From assembly GCA_963801985.1 (NCBI GenBank), contig CAWDGV010000009.1, positions 62,001-126,000 on the forward strand: DNA of 64,000 bases, given 5' to 3'. Positions 17,795 through 27,359 of the stretch are shown here, piece by piece (positions within the stretch are counted from its first letter, which is position 1; every line of letters begins with the position of its first letter). Below the pieces are notes generated by a model. The model did not search any database and was not told the DNA's origin. It saw only the letters and a program-made list of their open reading frames with translations. The stretch is from JABDQZ01 sp963801985. GTDB taxonomy: Bacteria; Pseudomonadota; Gammaproteobacteria; Chromatiales; Chromatiaceae. Position numbers and translations under genes: made by a program.

Positions 17795-18763
17795 ATGGAT
17801 ATCTTTACAACAGCACTGGGTCTAAGCAAGCAGGATAACGGTTTTGAATTAACTGGTTTCCTGGTTGACAAGCTTGAAGAGGAATTTGAGCCCAGGGATA
17901 CGGCTGTTTACGAGGTTTTTGGCATACCTGGACATTACTCAAAAGAACATACGGTTGACTTAAAAAGCATTACCATCCGCCGTTTCAATTATGCCGATCA
18001 CCTGGAACGCCAGAACACTGACGTTTCACAATTTATCAATGCCATCAAGACAGGCAACCCGATAGTTGCATATTCTGAAGATGATGACCTGGAACACATT
18101 GCCATTCCCGTGCCAAGCCGCAATGGCCCTTTGAGGCTGATCGTTATCAGCGGCGTCAACGAGTCTCCCGAGCAACGCATGAAACTGTTCCAGATGTCAG
18201 AACTGTACGCCAACATGGTTGGCCTGCATGATGGCCACGAGCGCGACCAGCTCACCGGCCTGCTGAATCGCCAGACTTTCAACCATTATTACGCAAGAAC
18301 AGCGCAGGCAGCTGAAACCCAGGATTCACAGATGTTCCTGGCAATTTGCGACATTGACCATTTCAAAAAGGTTAATGACACTTACGGCCACTTGTTCGGC
18401 GATGAAGTTCTGCTGCAGTTTGCGCATATCATGGAACGCAATTTCCGCTATAACGATGCCCTGTTCCGCTTTGGTGGCGAAGAATTTATCGCTTTGATCA
18501 AATGTATCAACCCTGAATGTGCAGAAGCCGCTTTTAACCGTTTCCGCCACGCGGTTGAAACCTATAAATTCCCACAGGTTGGAAACATCACGATCAGTAT
18601 CGGTTTTGCACAATGTAGCGCAGAGCAATTCCCCAATAGCATCATCGGCATGGCAGATACTGCGCTTTATTATGCCAAGGAGCATGGACGCAACCAGGTC
18701 ATTAACCACTCAGATATCAAGCAGGAGTCACCAGTGAATGAAGGTGAAATCGATTTATTCTAA
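17795..18763 (+). CDS. Diguanylate cyclase (GGDEF domain)
   Basis: 322 aa, no membrane segment. Residues 1-145 form a sensor-like domain I cannot assign. The GGDEF domain begins at DQLTGLLNRQTF (about 150), contains DIDHFKKVNDTYGHLFGD, and has the catalytic signature GGEEF, an active variant. An inhibitory I-site RYND lies five residues before it, so product feedback is expected. It lies 58 bp after the globin gene; haem or oxygen signalling to c-di-GMP is conceivable but unproven. Confidence 0.93.
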   Translation: MDIFTTALGLSKQDNGFELTGFLVDKLEEEFEPRDTAVYEVFGIPGHYSKEHTVDLKSITIRRFNYADHLERQNTDVSQFINAIKTGNPIVAYSEDDDLEHIAIPVPSRNGPLRLIVISGVNESPEQRMKLFQMSELYANMVGLHDGHERDQLTGLLNRQTFNHYYARTAQAAETQDSQMFLAICDIDHFKKVNDTYGHLFGDEVLLQFAHIMERNFRYNDALFRFGGEEFIALIKCINPECAEAAFNRFRHAVETYKFPQVGNITISIGFAQCSAEQFPNSIIGMADTALYYAKEHGRNQVINHSDIKQESPVNEGEIDLF

Positions 18764-18860
18764 CCCCGGTCAATCCTGCATAGCTGAACAGTCACTGATT
18801 TTTAATACGATCGCCGTATAATAGCTGGATCATAGTTATCCATTTTTTCGAGAAGTACCC

Positions 18861-20489
18861 ATGATAAACACTATTGCGACAACACCATTCAACGATCAAA
18901 AGCCAGGCACTTCCGGCTTAAGAAAAAAGGTCAAGGTTTTCGAACAGGCGCACTACCTGGAAAACTTTGTGCAATCGATATTTGACGCAATTGACGGGGT
19001 ATCCGGCAAAACTTTGGTGCTCGGTGGTGACGGTCGTTATTACAACAAGACAGCCATACAGACCATTGCCAAAATGGCTGCTGCCAATGGCTGTAACAAA
19101 CTCATCATTGGTCAAAATGGATTGTTGTCCACCCCTGCGGCATCAGCTGTGATTCGTAAATACCAGACAGATGGCGGCATCATTTTATCTGCCAGTCATA
19201 ACCCGGCCGGTCCCGACGAAGATTTTGGTATCAAGTACAACATCAGTAACGGCGGCCCTGCACCAGAAAAAATCACTGACCGTATTTTTGCAATCAGCCA
19301 GTCTATCAGTGAATACCGGATTTATGATGCCCCCGACCTGGACCTGGCAGCTGTTGGTTCCAGCCAGATCGATGAAATGCGGATTGAAATCATAGACCCG
19401 GTGGCTGACTATGCAGAATTGATGCAGTCAATTTTTGATTTTGATGCCATCCAGGCACTCTTTGCCAGTGGTTTCAGAATGAAGTTCGATGCCATGCATG
19501 CGGTTACCGGTCCCTATGCAAAATATATCCTTGTAGAACAGCTCAAGGCACCCGCTGACTCGATCATTAATGCCATTCCTCTGGAAGACTTTGGCCAGGG
19601 TCATCCTGACCCCAACCTGGTCTATGCGAAAGAACTGGTTGATATTATGTGGCAGGAAGACGCACCAGACTTTGGTGCAGCCTCTGATGGTGATGGTGAC
19701 CGCAACATGGTTCTTGGCTCATCGTTCTTTGTCACGCCGTCAGATTCACTGGCCATTATGGCAGCCAATGCCACCGACATCCCCGGTTACAAAGCAGGCA
19801 TCAGCGGCGTTGCACGCTCCATGCCTACCAGCCAGGCCGCCGATAAGGTTGCTGAGAAAATGGGCATTAGCGCCTACGAGACACCTACGGGCTGGAAGTT
19901 CTTTGGCAACCTGCTGGATGCCAACAAGGTGACTTTATGCGGTGAAGAAAGCTTTGGCACCGGTTCAAATCATGTGCGTGAAAAAGATGGCCTGTGGGCT
20001 GTCTTATTCTGGCTGAACCTGCTGGCCGTTAAAAAGCAGTCTGTTAAAGCCATTGTTGAATCGCACTGGCAAACCTACGGTCGCAACTATTATTCACGGC
20101 ACGACTACGAAAACCTGGACAGCCAGCTGGCCAATACCTTCATGAGCGAACTGGAAGGCATGCAGCAGGATCTCATCGGCAAGCAGCTCGCTGGCATGAC
20201 TGTCAGCTATGCAGACAATTTCAGTTACCACGATGAGGTCGACGGCAGCATTTCAACCCGCCAGGGACTGCGTTTTGGCTTTCAAAATGGTTCCCGCATA
20301 GTGTTTCGCCTGTCAGGTACTGGCACGGTCGGGGCCACGCTGAGAATATATTTCGAACGCTATGAAAATGATGCTGCTAAACTCAACCAGGAAACCCAGT
20401 CTGTCCTGGCTGACCTGATTGAACTGGTTGAGCAAATGATAGATCTGAAAAACAGAAGCGGACGTGATGCACCAACTGTAATCACCTGA
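18861..20489 (+). CDS. pgm: Phosphoglucomutase (alpha-D-glucose type)
   Basis: 542 aa. Interconverts glucose-1-P and glucose-6-P. It starts with FNDQKPGTSGLRKKVKVF, the sequence around the phosphate-binding region of the eukaryotic-like PGM subfamily. The active-site phosphoserine loop is LSASHNPAG (near residue 110), the metal loop is DGDGDRN (near 275), and the sugar-binding loop is GEESFG (near 360). The phosphate-binding motif RLSGTG is near the C-terminus. A TATAAT sits at 18817-18822 upstream. It begins a sugar-phosphate run with manC and manB. Confidence 0.95.
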   Translation: MINTIATTPFNDQKPGTSGLRKKVKVFEQAHYLENFVQSIFDAIDGVSGKTLVLGGDGRYYNKTAIQTIAKMAAANGCNKLIIGQNGLLSTPAASAVIRKYQTDGGIILSASHNPAGPDEDFGIKYNISNGGPAPEKITDRIFAISQSISEYRIYDAPDLDLAAVGSSQIDEMRIEIIDPVADYAELMQSIFDFDAIQALFASGFRMKFDAMHAVTGPYAKYILVEQLKAPADSIINAIPLEDFGQGHPDPNLVYAKELVDIMWQEDAPDFGAASDGDGDRNMVLGSSFFVTPSDSLAIMAANATDIPGYKAGISGVARSMPTSQAADKVAEKMGISAYETPTGWKFFGNLLDANKVTLCGEESFGTGSNHVREKDGLWAVLFWLNLLAVKKQSVKAIVESHWQTYGRNYYSRHDYENLDSQLANTFMSELEGMQQDLIGKQLAGMTVSYADNFSYHDEVDGSISTRQGLRFGFQNGSRIVFRLSGTGTVGATLRIYFERYENDAAKLNQETQSVLADLIELVEQMIDLKNRSGRDAPTVIT

Positions 20490-20516
20490 CCATTTCAACA
20501 TACAAAGGGAATATCT

Positions 20517-21938
20517 ATGGCAAACAATATCATCCCGGTGATTCTCTCGGGAGGTTCCGGCACACGCATGTGGCCATTGTCACGCAGTCATTATCCGAAG
20601 CAGTTTTTACCCCTGGTGACTGAACAGTCACTGTTACAGGATACCGTTACCCGCCTCCCGGATACTGATGATATGGCAGCTCCCATGGTGATCTGTAACC
20701 AGGATCACCGCTTCATGGTGGCAGAACAGATTCAACAACTGGGAAAAACCCCGACTGCCATTCTGCTCGAGCCCTTCGGCCGAAATACCGCCCCGGCCGT
20801 GGCGCTGGCAGCATTATCTGTAACCGAGCCGGATGATATTTTACTGATACTGCCTGCCGACCACGTCATTGCTGACCATGGAGCACTGGGCAAGGCGATT
20901 GAACAGGCTGCGCAACTGGCCAGCGAAGGCTCCCTGGTTACTTTTGGCATTGTCGCTACCGGACCGGAAACCGGTTACGGTTATATTCAACGCGGTGACA
21001 ACCTCGCCGACAGCGAAGCTTATAAAGTGCAGAACTTTGTAGAAAAGCCGGACCAGGAAACCGCGGAGAAATACCTGGCCTCGGGGGATTATTACTGGAA
21101 CAGCGGCATGTTTGCCCTGCGCGCCGATGTATTTCTCACTGAACTGGAAAAATTCCAACCCGATATACTCACTGCCTGTCGCCAGGCCCATCAGAAAGCT
21201 GTCCAGGATCTTGATTTTATTCGTATTGATCCTGAATCATTCGGGCAATGTCCGTCTGACTCCATTGACTATGCCGTCATGGAAAAAACCGATCACGCGG
21301 TCGTGATTCCACTGGATGCCGGCTGGAATGATGTCGGTTCGTGGTCTTCCCTGTGGGAAGTCAGTGACAAGGATGAATCAGGTAACCGTATCCATGGTGA
21401 CGTATTAACCCATGATACCCACAACAGCCTGCTGCATGCAGAAAGCCGCCTGCTGGCGACCATCGGCATTGATGATATTGTTGTTGTTGAAACAGATGAT
21501 GCCGTCATGGTTGCCTCCAAGGATCGCGTTCAGGACGTCAAGGCGATTGCCGAGAGACTGAGAGCTGAAAAACGCTCCGAAGCTGAAGCCCACCGCAAAG
21601 TCTATCGCCCGTGGGGCTGGTACGATTCCATCGACATGGGCCCTCGTCACCAGGCCAAACGGATTTCGGTCAATCCCGGATCAAAGCTTTCATTACAGAA
21701 ACATTTTCATCGCGCAGAGCATTGGGTTGTTATCAAGGGCACGGCAAAGATCACCCTGGATGATGAGGAATTCATTCTCAGCGAAGACCAGTCCACCTAT
21801 ATTTCAATCGGCACGAAACACCGCCTGGAAAATGTTGGTAAAATCCCACTGGAAATCATCGAGGTTCAAACTGGCAGCTATCTTGGCGAAGATGATATCG
21901 TGCGATATTCCGACGACTATGGCCGCAACGAAGACTGA
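20517..21938 (+). CDS. manC: Mannose-1-phosphate guanylyltransferase / mannose-6-phosphate isomerase
   Basis: 473-aa bifunctional type II enzyme supplying GDP-mannose for polysaccharides. The nucleotidyltransferase domain (about 1-290) carries the pyrophosphorylase signature LSGGSGTRMWPLSR and FVEKP. The C-terminal cupin domain (about 355-465) is the isomerase part, with PGSKLSLQKHFHRAEHW carrying metal-binding histidines. Both domains look intact. It lies 27 bp after pgm and 11 bp before manB, so the three form an operon. Confidence 0.96.
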   Translation: MANNIIPVILSGGSGTRMWPLSRSHYPKQFLPLVTEQSLLQDTVTRLPDTDDMAAPMVICNQDHRFMVAEQIQQLGKTPTAILLEPFGRNTAPAVALAALSVTEPDDILLILPADHVIADHGALGKAIEQAAQLASEGSLVTFGIVATGPETGYGYIQRGDNLADSEAYKVQNFVEKPDQETAEKYLASGDYYWNSGMFALRADVFLTELEKFQPDILTACRQAHQKAVQDLDFIRIDPESFGQCPSDSIDYAVMEKTDHAVVIPLDAGWNDVGSWSSLWEVSDKDESGNRIHGDVLTHDTHNSLLHAESRLLATIGIDDIVVVETDDAVMVASKDRVQDVKAIAERLRAEKRSEAEAHRKVYRPWGWYDSIDMGPRHQAKRISVNPGSKLSLQKHFHRAEHWVVIKGTAKITLDDEEFILSEDQSTYISIGTKHRLENVGKIPLEIIEVQTGSYLGEDDIVRYSDDYGRNED

Positions 21939-21949
21939 GTCCAGATCAC

Positions 21950-23440
21950 ATGAGTAAGTTGTTAATTGCCGACCTGATGCAGGACTCCGGTGTCGGGTTT
22001 GGCACCAGCGGGGCGCGAGGACTGGTCGCAGACATGACCGACAGAGTCTGTTATGCCTATACAAAAGGCTTTCTGCAATACCTGCAGTTCAAACAGGTTC
22101 AAGGCAACAATACCCGGGTTGGTATTGCCGGCGACCTGCGTCCCAGCACAAAACGTATCCTCTCTGCCGTTATGCTTGCCGCAAAAGACCTGTCTGTAGA
22201 ACCTGTTTATTGCGGCCTGATTCCATCACCTGCCGTTGCTTTTTTTGGCATTGAGCATTCTATGCCAACCATCATGGTCACTGGCAGTCATATTCCCGAT
22301 GACAGGAATGGCATCAAGTTCAATACGGCCCTCGGAGAAATCAGCAAAGCTGATGAAAATGGTATTCGTGAACAGCTGGTCGATATCGACGATGAACTGT
22401 TTGACGACAAGGGCAGCTTTAAACAGATGACAGCATTGCCAGAAATCCAACAGGCTGCCATTGACCAATATATTAATCGCTATGTTGATTGTTTTGAGTC
22501 GAATGCCTTAACAGATATGAAAATTGGTGTTTACCAGCATTCCGGCGTGGCACGCGACCTGCTCGTTACCCTGCTTGAAAAACTCGGAGCCAATGTCATA
22601 TCACTGGGACGCTCAGAGATATTTATTCCGGTCGATACAGAGGCCATCCGGGAAGAAGACATCAGCCTGGCCAAACAATGGAGTACGGAGCATCAACTTG
22701 ATGCAATCGTTTCAACTGATGGCGATGCTGACAGACCATTGATCAGCGACGAAAAAGGTAACTGGTTACGCGGCGATTCCGCCGGTGTCTTGTGCGCCCG
22801 TTTTCTTGGTGCAAATCACGTGGTGACCCCCGTCAGCAGCAACACCTCGGTTGACCGGAGCAGCTGGTTTGAAACCGTTATACGCACCCGTATCGGCTCT
22901 CCCTACGTGATTGAAGGCATGCAGACATTACATGCAAAAGGCAAGCAACATATCGTCGGTTACGAAGCCAACGGCGGTCTTCTCATTGAAGACAGGCTAA
23001 CCGTTGCAAACAAAACCTTGTCCGCCCTGCCTACCCGGGATGCGGTCATTGTTATTCTCAGCCTGCTGGTTGACAGTAAACAGCAGAAAATCCCCCTGTC
23101 TGAACTGGCCGCACAATTGCCACAACGCTACACCTACAGTGACAGGATAAAGCAGATTCCAACCGACAAGAGCCGGGCCTTGCTTAACGGTTTTGACAGC
23201 GGCAATACAGAAGCGGATAAAGCATTGATCAGCAATTTTTTTGATCCGCAATTGGGCCGAGTCTCCACCCTGAACCGGACTGATGGCCTACGCATCACTT
23301 TCATCAATGGCGAGATCATTCATTTGAGGCCTTCCGGTAATGCTCCCGAATTACGCTGTTATTCCGAGGCTGATAGTCTTGAACGTGCTACGCTGATTAA
23401 CCAACAGGCAATGCACGCAGTTCGCCTGGCCGTATCTTAA
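21950..23440 (+). CDS. manB: Phosphomannomutase-type phosphohexomutase
   Basis: 496 aa, alpha-D-phosphohexomutase superfamily. FGTSGARGLV at the start, the phosphoserine loop VTGSHIPDDRNG (about 109-120), the metal loop DGDADRP (about 256-262), the sugar loop YEANGG (about 339-344) and the phosphate-site RPSGNAPELR near the C-terminus are all present. Together with manC it would give mannose-6-P to GDP-mannose. Phosphoglucosamine mutase is unlikely given the manC neighbour, but the choice between PMM and a mixed PMM/PGM is not readable from sequence. Confidence 0.9.
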   Translation: MSKLLIADLMQDSGVGFGTSGARGLVADMTDRVCYAYTKGFLQYLQFKQVQGNNTRVGIAGDLRPSTKRILSAVMLAAKDLSVEPVYCGLIPSPAVAFFGIEHSMPTIMVTGSHIPDDRNGIKFNTALGEISKADENGIREQLVDIDDELFDDKGSFKQMTALPEIQQAAIDQYINRYVDCFESNALTDMKIGVYQHSGVARDLLVTLLEKLGANVISLGRSEIFIPVDTEAIREEDISLAKQWSTEHQLDAIVSTDGDADRPLISDEKGNWLRGDSAGVLCARFLGANHVVTPVSSNTSVDRSSWFETVIRTRIGSPYVIEGMQTLHAKGKQHIVGYEANGGLLIEDRLTVANKTLSALPTRDAVIVILSLLVDSKQQKIPLSELAAQLPQRYTYSDRIKQIPTDKSRALLNGFDSGNTEADKALISNFFDPQLGRVSTLNRTDGLRITFINGEIIHLRPSGNAPELRCYSEADSLERATLINQQAMHAVRLAVS

Positions 23441-23454
23441 AATAAACAGACTTT

Positions 23455-23519
23455 TTGAATTATTTTATAAAATCCTGGTCTAATATTTAACGAAACACCT
23501 GGGCTCGTTAGTCCGAGCC
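23455..23519 (+). promoter_or_regulatory. Candidate promoter and 5' leader hairpin of the desaturase gene
   Basis: TTGAAT (23455-23460), 18 nt, TCTAAT (23479-23484) is a plausible promoter. The leader that would follow opens with a hairpin, GGCTCG (23502-23507) pairing with CGAGCC (23514-23519). There is no T-tract, so the hairpin may stabilise or regulate the desaturase mRNA. Tentative. Confidence 0.35.
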
Positions 23520-23562
23520 TTGACGGGTTTCACCCCACCGCTTTTTGACAGGTTTTTTTATA

Positions 23563-24741
23563 ATGTTCAATGGATTTCTCGATTTTTCCCTGTGGGAATA
23601 TATCGCTGTTACGCTGCTACTCACCCATATCACTATCATTGCGGTAACCGTATTTCTGCACCGCCACCAGGCACATCGCGCCCTTGAAATGCATCCCGGG
23701 CTCAGTCATTTTTTCCGTTTCTGGCTCTGGTTGACGACCGGTATGATTACCCGCGAATGGGTTGCCATACACCGCAAGCATCATGCTAAATGCGAAACTG
23801 AAGATGATCCCCACAGTCCCCAGACCCGGGGACTGAATACGGTTCTCTGGCAGGGAGCAGAACTCTATCGCCAGGAAGCATCAGACCAGGAAACGATTAA
23901 TCAATATGGAAAAGGCACGCCAGATGACTGGTTGGAAAAGCACCTGTATCAGCGCTACAACTTTCTCGGAGTTTCCTTGCTGTTGATTCTCCAGTTTATG
24001 CTTTTTGGTGCTGCCGGTGTTGCCATCTGGGCTGTACAGATGTTGTGGATACCCTTTTGGGCAGCTGGTGTCATCAACGGTATTGGTCACTACTGGGGCT
24101 ATCGTAATTTTGAGATTCCCAACATGGCCACCAATATTGTTCCATGGGGCATCCTGATTGGCGGTGAAGAGCTGCACAACAACCACCATGCTTTCGGCAG
24201 TTCAGCCAAGCTTTCCAGCCGCTGGTGGGAATTTGATATTGGCTGGTTCTATATCCAGCTGTTCTCCCTGTTGGGATTAGCCCGGGTACTAAAAACTGCC
24301 CCCAGGCGTACGCTGGCAGAAGAAACACCACAACTGGATATCGATGCAATCAAGGCGCTTACGGTTAACCGCCTGCAACTGCTGAGTGATTATCGCCGCA
24401 AAGTACTCAAGCCAGTCTTTCGCTATGAAATCCGTCATGCAGCAAAACCCTGGCGTCGTCTGTATCGTCAAGCCAAACGCATGGCCTGGCGGAACAGCGA
24501 TTTATTAAGTTCGGGTGAACGTAAGCAGTTAAACGAGGTGTTGGGTAAGAATACTGCCCTGCAGGCTGTCTATCAATTTGAACTGCGTTTACAGGAAATC
24601 TGGCAACAGCAGGCATCAAATCATGAAATCAGACTCGAAGCATTACGCCTTTGGTGTGCTGAAGCCGAAGCCAGTGGTATCTCCGCCTTACGGGAATTCG
24701 TCCACATAGTCAGAAGCTACAGAATGGCTCCAACACATTAG
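23563..24741 (+). CDS. Fatty acid (acyl-CoA type) desaturase
   Basis: 392 aa integral-membrane di-iron desaturase of the stearoyl-CoA delta-9 class. The three histidine boxes are present: HRHQAHR (about 32-38), HRKHH (about 69-73) and HNNHH (about 206-210). Hydrophobic segments surround boxes 1 and 2 and lie again near 130-180. A C-terminal extension of about 130 residues after the third box is soluble and rich in Arg and Leu helices. ATG 23563 is preferred over an upstream TTG. It probably introduces a double bond into acyl chains for membrane fluidity. Confidence 0.92.
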   Translation: MFNGFLDFSLWEYIAVTLLLTHITIIAVTVFLHRHQAHRALEMHPGLSHFFRFWLWLTTGMITREWVAIHRKHHAKCETEDDPHSPQTRGLNTVLWQGAELYRQEASDQETINQYGKGTPDDWLEKHLYQRYNFLGVSLLLILQFMLFGAAGVAIWAVQMLWIPFWAAGVINGIGHYWGYRNFEIPNMATNIVPWGILIGGEELHNNHHAFGSSAKLSSRWWEFDIGWFYIQLFSLLGLARVLKTAPRRTLAEETPQLDIDAIKALTVNRLQLLSDYRRKVLKPVFRYEIRHAAKPWRRLYRQAKRMAWRNSDLLSSGERKQLNEVLGKNTALQAVYQFELRLQEIWQQQASNHEIRLEALRLWCAEAEASGISALREFVHIVRSYRMAPTH

Positions 24742-24779
24742 CCCTGAGCACTCCAGTCTGCCAGGGACGGCAATACGCT

Positions 24780-25553
24780 TTAGGATGCCTGCCTGGAACG
24801 CACAATAAAAAACGGGTTCAGCAATGATTCCTTGGTGTTGTATTGCAGGGTTTGATTGGTATCCGCCACGACCACCTCACCGCCTGCGGCATTGACGACC
24901 GCATGCGAAGCTGCCGTATCCCATTCAGAGGTCAGGCCCAGCCGGGGATAGATATGTGCAACACCTTCCGCTACCAGGCAAAGTTTCAGTGAACTGCCCA
25001 TTGATACCATTTCGTGATCCCCCAGTTCATCCAGAAAAGCCACCAGCGAATCACCTGCGTGTGAACGGCTACCAACCACTTTCCAGACTTCCCCTGCCTG
25101 ATGTGGCTTGACCGAAATTGACTTAGCCGCACCAGCTTCCGAGGCCGATATTTTATAGGCACCCTGGCTGTCACCGTAATACGTCACATCCAGCACCGGC
25201 GCATAAACAACACCCATGACAGGCTGGTTGTTTTCGATCAAGGCAATGTTGACGGTAAATTCGCCATTACGCTTGATAAATTCCTTGGTGCCGTCCAGCG
25301 GATCGACCAGCCAGTAGCGATCCCAGTTCTGCCGTTCTTCCCATGGAATATTGGCAGATTCTTCAGACAATACCGGGATCGAGTCATCCAACGCTTTAAG
25401 ACCATCAACAATGACATGATGCGCAGCAAGATCGGCTTCAGTTAAAGGGCTGTCATCTGACTTCAAGCGTGTTCCAAAATCATCACGTGCATAGATTTCA
25501 AGAATTTTCAGACCTGCATCCCGTGCTATTTTAATGATTGACTGTGTATCCAT
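24780..25553 (-). CDS. cysQ: 3'(2'),5'-bisphosphate nucleotidase CysQ
   Basis: 257-aa inositol-monophosphatase-superfamily enzyme that removes 3'-phosphoadenosine 5'-phosphate, the by-product of PAPS use. Metal-binding motifs are SEESA (about 62-66), DPLDGTKEFI (about 83-92) and the C-terminal EWDTAASHAV (about 206-215). It starts 4 bp after the stop of the SAT/APS-kinase-like gene, so the pair is an operon. The presence of a PAP phosphatase implies that PAPS is actually made and consumed. Confidence 0.95.
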   Translation of the reverse strand: MDTQSIIKIARDAGLKILEIYARDDFGTRLKSDDSPLTEADLAAHHVIVDGLKALDDSIPVLSEESANIPWEERQNWDRYWLVDPLDGTKEFIKRNGEFTVNIALIENNQPVMGVVYAPVLDVTYYGDSQGAYKISASEAGAAKSISVKPHQAGEVWKVVGSRSHAGDSLVAFLDELGDHEMVSMGSSLKLCLVAEGVAHIYPRLGLTSEWDTAASHAVVNAAGGEVVVADTNQTLQYNTKESLLNPFFIVRSRQAS

Positions 25554-25557
25554 AATC

Positions 25558-27288
25558 TCAAACTTCCTCTATATCGGCGCCAAGATAGCCTTCACGAATC
25601 AGGTACAGCATGATCTGCTGAGCCTGCTCCATGGGCGTACCTTCACTGGTATCAATCACCAGTTCTGCGTTTTGGGGTTCTTCGTAAGGGTCACTGATAC
25701 CGGTAAATTCAGGAATAATGCCTTTACGTGCCTTGGCATATAAGCCTTTGCGGTCACGTGCCTCACAGACTTCCAGGGGCGTGGAAATATGAATCTCAAT
25801 AAAAGCCCCGTGCTGTTCTATCAGTTCACGTACATTTCGGCGCATTTGTGTGTAAGGTGCAATGGGTGCACAAATGGCGACCCCACCGTTCTTGGTAATC
25901 TCGTTCGCGACAAAGCCGATACGCTGGATATTCAGGTTACGGTGCTCTTTGGAGAAGCCCAGTTCACTCGACAGGTTTAGCCTGACAACATCACCGTCAA
26001 GCAAGGTCACTGGCCTGCCACCCTCTTCTATCAGCCTGGAGTGAATCATCCGCGCAATCGTTGACTTGCCTGAGCCTGACAAACCGGTAAAAAACAGCGT
26101 AAAGCCTATCCTGTCACGTGACGGGTAAACCGAAGCCAGTTCTTTTGCCACATCCGGATAGGTAAACCATTCCGGCAACCCTTCTCCGCGTAACAGTTTA
26201 TGCCGCATTTCACTGCGCGACAGTGACAGGCATTCTTCACCACTGCGTTCAATTTCTGCGCGGGAAACAAATTTTTTCCTGGATGACGAATAGACCTGCT
26301 CTTCAGTGGCTACGATCTCAATTGCCAATTCATTTTCGAAAGCGGCTACGAGTTTTTGGGCCGCATAAGGTTCATAGAAACTTTTCTCAATACCCTTGGG
26401 TGAAGCATGCTGCGGACCAATAATCATGTGTGAACAACCGTAGTTCTGATTAATAATCGCATGCCACAAGGCTTCCCTGGGACCTGCTGAACGCCGCGAA
26501 AGCGGTAACAATGACAACATGCCTAACTGATGAGGATACTTGCGTACAATTTCCCGGTAGCCGCGCACCCTGGCAAAACGGTTCATGTCACCTGGCTGGT
26601 CCTCGCCCAGCAAAGGGTGAACCAGGATATTGGCCTGCACCTGGCGAGCCACGTCAAGGGTGATCTGGCGCTGCAGGCGATGCATGGGTTCGCTGGTCGT
26701 AAAGGCGACCACGTTCCTCCAGCCCAAACGGTGAAAATGTTCCCGCAATTCCTGTGGCGTATTACGTACAATTTCAAAGTCAAAGTGCATTGGCAACTCA
26801 ACACCCCGCACCATCCCTGATACGTAAACTGAATGGCGGTTTTCCAGTAACTGGCGCACGCCAGGATGATCCAGCGACGTCGATCCATAAATAGCCTGCG
26901 CTTCGGCTTCAAGGTCAACCTGCCAGATCTCATCAACTTCCAGGGTGGCCGGCATAAAACCTTCAGGATCACGCAAGGCCAGTTTATCGCCAGCCTGGAT
27001 CTTTTCTGCCAGGTCAGGTGATATATCCAGGCAGACAGGCATGGGAAACAACGTACCATCAGCCAGGCGCATGTCAGATAAAACAGAACGGTAATCGGCT
27101 TCGCTCATGTAACCCTGCAACGGAGAAAAACCACCGTTTAACAGCAGTTCCAGTTCATTGACCTGCCTTTCAGACAGAGTCACTGATTGCCAGCCCATTG
27201 CCAGGGTTTTCAGCTCTTCAGCGCTTGCTTCCGAAACCAGTAAATTCCGCAGTGTGCCACCATGAGCGGGAATATGTTGTGAAGTCAT
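25558..27288 (-). CDS. SAT-like / adenylylsulfate kinase fusion with altered ATP-sulfurylase motifs
   Basis: 576 aa: PUA-like and ATP-sulfurylase domains (about 1-385) followed by an APS kinase domain (about 393-570). The kinase has an intact P-loop GLSGSGKS (402-409), DGDVVR and the family's phosphoserine-region residues, so PAPS formation from APS is expected. In the sulfurylase part the overall framework aligns well (SAGPREALWHAIINQNYG), but the catalytic QxRN is TTSE (197-200), the HxxH is HRLQ (203-206), and the GRDHAGPG motif reads GPQHASPK (291-298). Conventional ATP-sulfurylase activity is therefore doubtful. It is cotranscribed with cysQ. Start ATG 27288. Confidence 0.85.
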   Translation of the reverse strand: MTSQHIPAHGGTLRNLLVSEASAEELKTLAMGWQSVTLSERQVNELELLLNGGFSPLQGYMSEADYRSVLSDMRLADGTLFPMPVCLDISPDLAEKIQAGDKLALRDPEGFMPATLEVDEIWQVDLEAEAQAIYGSTSLDHPGVRQLLENRHSVYVSGMVRGVELPMHFDFEIVRNTPQELREHFHRLGWRNVVAFTTSEPMHRLQRQITLDVARQVQANILVHPLLGEDQPGDMNRFARVRGYREIVRKYPHQLGMLSLLPLSRRSAGPREALWHAIINQNYGCSHMIIGPQHASPKGIEKSFYEPYAAQKLVAAFENELAIEIVATEEQVYSSSRKKFVSRAEIERSGEECLSLSRSEMRHKLLRGEGLPEWFTYPDVAKELASVYPSRDRIGFTLFFTGLSGSGKSTIARMIHSRLIEEGGRPVTLLDGDVVRLNLSSELGFSKEHRNLNIQRIGFVANEITKNGGVAICAPIAPYTQMRRNVRELIEQHGAFIEIHISTPLEVCEARDRKGLYAKARKGIIPEFTGISDPYEEPQNAELVIDTSEGTPMEQAQQIMLYLIREGYLGADIEEV

Positions 27289-27359
27289 GTTGATTAAAAT
27301 TCCTTATTGCCGATTGGCCTTTTGTTTTTGTGTCAGTCTGCAGCGTGATAATTTTCGCG

